Shown here: piece by piece, positions 58,647 to 64,000 of the stretch | Position numbering within the stretch: the first letter of the stretch is position 1 | Layout: the number at the start of each line of letters is the position of its first letter | Assembly (NCBI RefSeq): GCF_024713945.1 | Contig: NC_134678.1 | Location: 8,184,001 to 8,248,000 of the forward strand | DNA from: Dermatophagoides farinae | Lineage: Eukaryota > Arthropoda > Arachnida > Sarcoptiformes > Pyroglyphidae | DNA: 64,000 bases | Reading direction: 5' to 3' | Notes under the pieces: generated by a model | What the model saw: only the letters and a program-made list of their open reading frames with translations | Database searches by the model: none | Told to the model about the DNA's origin: nothing | Program-made: the position numbers and the translations under genes

Positions 58647-61600
58647 TCATGTTTTTGCCGGAAAAAACAGTGCCCAACATTTTTTCAACGAATCATCAAT
58701 ATCGATGTTTAGACAATTTGAATCTTTGATTTTTTCGAATAATGATTCATCATCAAAAAAATGATTGGCGAAATTTCGAAATATATTCTCAATACAATCC
58801 ATATTTGCATCCATATCGATTAATTGTGCGCCAATACAGATGACAGCCAATGGAAATGATTTACAATCACCAAATTGATTTAATGCACGCAGAACACGAC
58901 TAAATTGTCGCCGTGATAGATAGATTTTCAATGCTGTCTGTTGATCATAATATCGTTTGGATGAGATCAAATAATCACACCAACGACGCATAATTTCCGT
59001 ACATTCATTGCCATCTAGACTTGACTAAAGTTGAATGGGAAAAATTTATTCATTAAAAACAAACCATATAAACAATCAATCAATCAAACATACCTTTGCC
59101 AACCAAATGGAATCAAACCATTGTTCTGAGCTTTGAAGATAACGACATGCATCGGATGTTTTCGATATGATTGTCAATAATTCTATACCTTCGGTAATAT
59201 GACCATTAGCAATGAGACTAGTGGAAACTAATTTCACAACCGGTGCCACTCTGGTTTCATTCAGCATCATCGAATGATTGGAATCATCATTTTCAATACT
59301 ATTATCCTCTTCATGCGTTTGATGATTACTACTATCATCATTTTCGGTTAATGAACAATTTTCGATTGAATAATCATCACTGCTTACAAATCGATTATTA
59401 TCTTTCGATTGATTACATTTGGAAGAAACATTATTCGATGTCTGCTGTAAAGCGGCAATTAAACAAGCTTTCAATGCATCCACATAGAATGCTTGCTTAT
59501 CCATCGAATCGTCAATTCGATTCGATTGATTGAATAAATGTTCACTTTCCAATAGAACCTGTACGGCACGATGAAAATTTTTCAGATTCAAATTCATCCG
59601 ATATACTTGATTAGCATGGAAATAAGTACGTCGATTATGCTCCAAGAGCATAAGTTTTTCCTGTAATAATTGACGAAAATTTTGATTATCAAGAAATAGA
59701 TCCATACGTGAATCAAGTTCTTCATCAAGCAATATGGAGCCAAGTAATAGCCAAAAATCATAGTCATTTTGATTGGAAAATAATTTTGCCAATAAAATTT
59801 GATTATCAATATATTGTCGAATGTCGACAATCATTTGTGATTCATCATCATTATTGGATCGATGTTGCTCTTGATCATCATCATGATTTTCATAACCATC
59901 ATCTGTTGAAATGGATCGCTTTGTAAATGGGATTTCAAATAAAAATTTTCGTATCAATTCTTTACGGTGGCCAAAGTCTAGAAAATTTGTATTTAAATCT
60001 TCAAAACGAAATTGCGATAAATCCAACCTAGCGAATGACCAATTGGATAAACGTGAACTATTCAATGGTGAAGAATAGGTTTTTAGTTTTTGGTCAGATA
60101 TGACGATAAATCCTTCTGCCGTAGCAAATACAGGTAGATCACAGCTAACCCAATCGAAATCGATGATTTTGAAATTAATATCTCTGGGAAATTTCAACTG
60201 TGAACATAGACGAAATTCTTCAATATCCCAGATATCAACACCAAAATCAGCATAAAGGATCAGACACTTCATATTACCGCGACCAGGACCGAAACGAACT
60301 TTTTTAATACAAGTACGATATGTAGCTTCGGTTCGTGAATTTTTCCGTTTCAGATCCCAAAGATTAAGAGTACCGGATGCATCGCCAAACAATACCTGGT
60401 CACTTTTCCATGCGATACTTGTAACGGTAATATTGCCGCTTTCAACATCAGATGGTATCCTTGCCAATTCTCGTACGATATTGCCTTCGATAGAGAAATG
60501 ATATAATTCACGTGACATGACAATGAAATTTTCTTTAACCGGTAATGGATGAATCAATGATGATGTTGATCTTATTGATCCAGTATCGGAATCACTACCA
60601 AGATCAGAAGTAGCAGCACTGTTTTTGGCCATTTGTTTTCGATTGTACAATGGACTCCATTCTACAGCCGTCACTAGACCAATTGATTTGGACATTGTAC
60701 GTAATATGGTCAAGGTTCGCACATCCCAAATTTCAAATGGATCGTCATGTTTGAATAAAATGATAAGATATTGTTTCAGATGTGATACACGAATCGTTTC
60801 GATTGGCGATGAATCAGTCATATGATTCGTACGAAATGAACTCAACTTTCCGGTTTCGATATCGATATGAATCAATTCATTTGTCACTCTTCCAGAACTA
60901 CTTCCCGAACCAGTTGTTAGATTTTGTAAGGCACTTAATGGGTGTCTGGTGTAAGAATGTGCCGGCGATGTTATCGTTGGATATGAGAAAGTAATCAAAG
61001 ATGTAAGATCGGCCCATTCCACACCAGCAATAGCATATGAATGTGCACAAAATTCACGATGTAATGTTGCCGTATTATTGTTCAATAGCCAAATCTGTAG
61101 AATTCCTAGACTATCACCGACGGCCAATAATGGTTTATGTTCATTTAGATTTTGCACGGTTAATGGTGGTGCCATTCTTATGACGGTGGGCAATGAATTT
61201 AGACCACTTATATAATTTGTGACAATAATTTTATATAGAATGGCATCAGAAACCGATTGTTTACGTTGATCTTCATGACCGATATCATCATCATCATCAT
61301 CATCATGTTCATTAGCATTGATAAGAAAAGCACCAAGTTTATATTCTTGAGGTTTGATCAAATCATTCAACGATGGCAATGACAAATTATGAACGAATGA
61401 TGATTTTTGACATAACAATGATTTAAAAATGATACGTCCAGTACTCAATAGGAATGCTACTTTCGTCTCATCAAATGGTGATAAAGAATAGCCAAAGATT
61501 TTGTTCTGTTTAGTCAACCTTATTGGTTCGGAATAACAAAGATTCACATAGCCAATGTTGAGGAAATTTGCCTGATTACCTAATTCATCGGATCGATGTT

Positions 61601-63088
61601 GATTATTATGATTGATGGAAAGATTGTCACGAATAATTTTTTTCTGATACAATCGAAATGATACGTTGCCATTTTCGTGTAACGCATAGAATGCATTTCG
61701 AAGACCACAAGAGAAAATTTTGTTTAAACGTGAAAAATTTCTTTCGATCGGTATCGTTGTGATGATCATTTCCATTGACAAATCGATTAGATAGATATCA
61801 CGTGAAAATACGAGAAAAATCTGATTTCTCACAGCTTTATGGAATTCAATCTGTAATAATTGATAATCATTATTAATCGTGTGCGGTGTAAGTCCTTGTG
61901 TGATTGAATTATTACGAATACCGGCTGATGATTGTGTATGGTCTTTGATGGCGATCAGATCATTGGTCAATTTACTTTTATCTAGTCGTTGTATCAGATC
62001 AAAGTATCCGGATTTGTTGTTGATCTTCTTCAATACATACATTGTGATGGGTAGATGTATTTTTTGTGGTTCTTTTGACGTTTGATCATTATCTTTAAGA
62101 TGATGTTCATCCAATCGAGCCAGACCAAGATAGATACGATCAGAATTTGTTGATCGAAATTCGAACAATAAATTCTGCATACTTGTATTACAGCAACGAT
62201 TGAAATAGAAAAATGGATTGAAATGAATATGCGATACAAGACAATCGATTTGCCAACGACATACTGGTTCACCAAGATCAGCATCATAAACAATAATAGT
62301 ATTGTTATGAGGATAGAATGATAATAGGTAGAGATTTGTAGCCAAACATCCAGCAATATTATCATTGTTTTTGCAATTATCCGATTTTTCATCTTCTTGG
62401 TCATTATTATCGGGTTTAGACATGTCAAAATCAACCAAATCCCAACAATTAATTTTTCCGGTCACAGAATTACGATTCGGTGTTGATAATTTTTTATCCA
62501 AATGAATCCAATGAATAAAACTAATGGAACGATTTTCAGTGGTCGATAAAATGACTGTTAACGGCGCAGATTCAATCACATCCCATACGACAATCATACC
62601 GATCGTATCGATTGAACACAGACAAAGATGATTGGTTAATGGTGACCATTTAACCAGGCAAACAATATGTTTGTGTCGATGTAAAGCTATCGTAAACGAA
62701 AAAAATGCACTGAATACAATCAACAATCAATGTATACATTTGACTTACTTTGACGAAATGATAAAGTGGGCCGTGTATCGACAATGACCACAAGATTTTG
62801 GCAACCATATGCTATAAGACCATTCGATGACCAATCCAGAGCACCGGAATTTTGTGCATGTAATACGCCAGAAATGGTCGATGGAAATAATGTGTACGAA
62901 TACGATAATGATGATGATGATCGTGATTGAGAATCGATGGGAATTTTCGGTGATTCCAATGGAGATGAACATGTCGATGGATTCCTTTGTATGAACATTT
63001 GCTTTTCATTTCTAATCGATTGTTGAGAACGGGTATTTGTTTCATGATCATCATTCAATGACTGTTCTACGGTGGTATTGGATTGCAT
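58647..63088 (-). CDS. WDR11: WD-repeat protein 11
   Basis: Three exons, minus strand: 63088-62749, 62686-59094 and 59024-58647, in phase, giving 1436 aa (human about 1220; the excess is polar insertions). The start of the propeller reads GALDWSSNGLIAYGCQNLVVIVDTR, matching WDR11's first blade. Further blades contain LCLCSIDTIGMIVVWDV, VGDSLGILQIWLL, DDPFEIWDVRTL, SIAWKSDQVLFGDASGTLNLWDL and GVDIWDIEEF. The alpha-helical C-terminus has CRYLQSSEQWFDSIWLAK followed by EIMRRWCDYL, as in WDR11, but ends earlier and is more divergent. Known role: with FAM91A1 and C17orf75 it forms a trans-Golgi complex that captures AP-1 vesicles from endosomes, and it is linked to Hedgehog signalling and cilia. 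Asp/Asn/His-rich insertions occur in loops, for example near 59250-59400 and 61290. Confidence 0.93.
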
Positions 63089-63695
63089 TTTTCATTCAGA
63101 ATTTATCGAATAAGATTATCAATGAGAATGGAAAAAACCAATGATAATACTGAATTGTAGTTTTTAATGGTTGCACTTGGTAACTATAATGATAAAATGT
63201 TTCTCCCAAATAATGGGCTTATCTGGGATTTGGTCTCCAATGTTGTTTGTTGGTCTCGTGTTTATCACCGTTTAGGTGAGCTGTGTATATAATCACATCT
63301 CTATGATGTACGGTAAATTTGTTTGCAATTTTTTGATATTGTTGATGAAATGAATGAAAGCAATGATTGGCCAACAAAACACTTTTGGTTGCACTTTCAA
63401 GTTTCCTGAATCCACGCATATATAGTCTTAAAATGTGAAATATTTATTCATCAATCATGATCCACCAAAACTTGATGATGATGATGATTTGGCAATAAAA
63501 TAAAATAGGAAAGAATTGAAATAAATAATGTTTGACATTAAAAACAAAACAACAAAGAATCGAAACCAAAAATAAATAAATTCAACAGTTCTATATTCGG
63601 TGACCATTCATAAATGACAAGACGAAAAAATTAATAATCGCCATTTAGTATTATTATAATGGGTAGATTTGAAATATTTTTTTATGTTTTTTTTG
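63089..63695. other. Intergenic region upstream of WDR11
   Basis: About 600 bp between tandem minus-strand genes. It must contain the WDR11 promoter and the 3' end of the next gene. No coding sequence is recognised, and there is no distinctive motif beyond ATG-type repeats near 63473-63488. Confidence 0.6.
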
Positions 63696-64000
63696 TTATA
63701 AATAATTATAATTGATCAGAATTTGTTTCAATACCAACAATATGATTGTGAATAAACTAATGATTGTCACTAGTAAATAGGCGGTATATTTGGATATGTA
63801 ATTATCATTCGATTCATGATGATGATCAGTATCAGAGTCATCATATTCATAGTAATCATAATCATCATTTATTAATTGTCGTTGAAATCGAGAATTCAAT
63901 TCATCGGAATCATTCTCATCATTGTGGTAAACAACATCAAAGTCATAATGAGCACTTTGGTTCTCGTGTTTGATGATGCAACGTTTTTTGTACACACATC
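63696..64000 (-). CDS. C-terminal end of a single-pass membrane protein (cut by the window edge)
   Basis: A minus-strand frame open from the right edge of the window to the stop at 63696. The first in-frame start-like codon is only a GTG at 63995, so the gene almost certainly begins beyond the edge. The visible 100 residues have a basic start (YKKRCIIKH), an acidic Asp/Glu/Tyr-rich stretch (DDYDYYEYDDSDTDHHHESNDN) and one C-terminal hydrophobic helix (YTAYLLVTIISLFTIILLVL) followed by QILINYNYL. It may be a tail-anchored or type I protein. No family recognised. Confidence 0.55.
   Translation of the reverse strand, partial: CVYKKRCIIKHENQSAHYDFDVVYHNDENDSDELNSRFQRQLINDDYDYYEYDDSDTDHHHESNDNYISKYTAYLLVTIISLFTIILLVLKQILINYNYL

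Noticed and set aside
1-64000. Transposon, viral or CRISPR-like elements
   Set aside because: I saw no reverse transcriptase, transposase, integrase or capsid-like frame and no spaced direct-repeat array. The only transposon candidate is the noncoding palindrome near 51.0 kb.

Overview
The window reads as nuclear DNA of a compact, AT-rich arthropod genome. The coding sequences are full of Asn/Ser/His/Gln runs, most introns are 50-110 bp, intergenic DNA is rich in CA, GA, ATG and GTT microsatellites, and several long genes have no intron or one. The gene set is ordinary animal housekeeping and membrane biology, with no bacterial or viral genes. By style it resembles an astigmatid mite such as a house dust mite. 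That placement is an inference from base composition and gene architecture, not a database result.

Layout. 1-6140: no recognisable gene. TRMT2B-like mitochondrial tRNA m5U methyltransferase (minus, 6141-7922). A long leader region follows, then an SLC16 MCT8/MCT10-like transporter (plus, 13606-17871). A run of minus-strand genes follows, listed by increasing coordinate: exportin-4 (19255-25539), an SLC5 sodium/monocarboxylate or vitamin symporter (25955-27938), a PPP-type phosphatase-like protein whose catalytic motifs are all destroyed (28948-31771), and a RING-HC protein (32346-37121, with a frame problem at its 3' end). A small plus-strand membrane-protein gene (34192-34791) lies inside the RING gene's first intron. 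Then come malic enzyme (plus, 38129-39937), TMEM131 (plus, 42973-50512), a 100-bp-arm palindrome carrying CTCF-like motifs (50950-51168), SRP9 (plus, 52180-52416), HSD17B10 (minus, 52606-53442), torsin (plus, 53655-54828), a chondroitin polymerizing factor-like glycosyltransferase-family protein (minus, 54922-57627), WDR11 (minus, 58647-63088), and the 3' end of one more minus-strand membrane protein (63696 to the right edge).

Exon structures were joined by hand using GT/AG sites, reading-frame phase and family length. The joined products are about the family size where I could compare: XPO4 1152 aa, HSD17B10 259 aa, SLC5 604 aa. SRP9, TMEM131, torsin, CHPF and WDR11 all concern the secretory pathway, but I see no evidence of co-regulation beyond head-to-head and tail-to-tail packing.

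The strongest leads are the pseudophosphatase fusion protein, an HSD17B10 lacking the catalytic lysine of its YxxxK motif (a protein that in animals is also a mitochondrial RNase P subunit), the CTCF-motif palindrome, the antisense nested gene, and a strand-composition switch near 9.5 kb that appears to mark a hidden promoter and 5' leader exons. I found no clear evidence of an entirely new multi-gene system.
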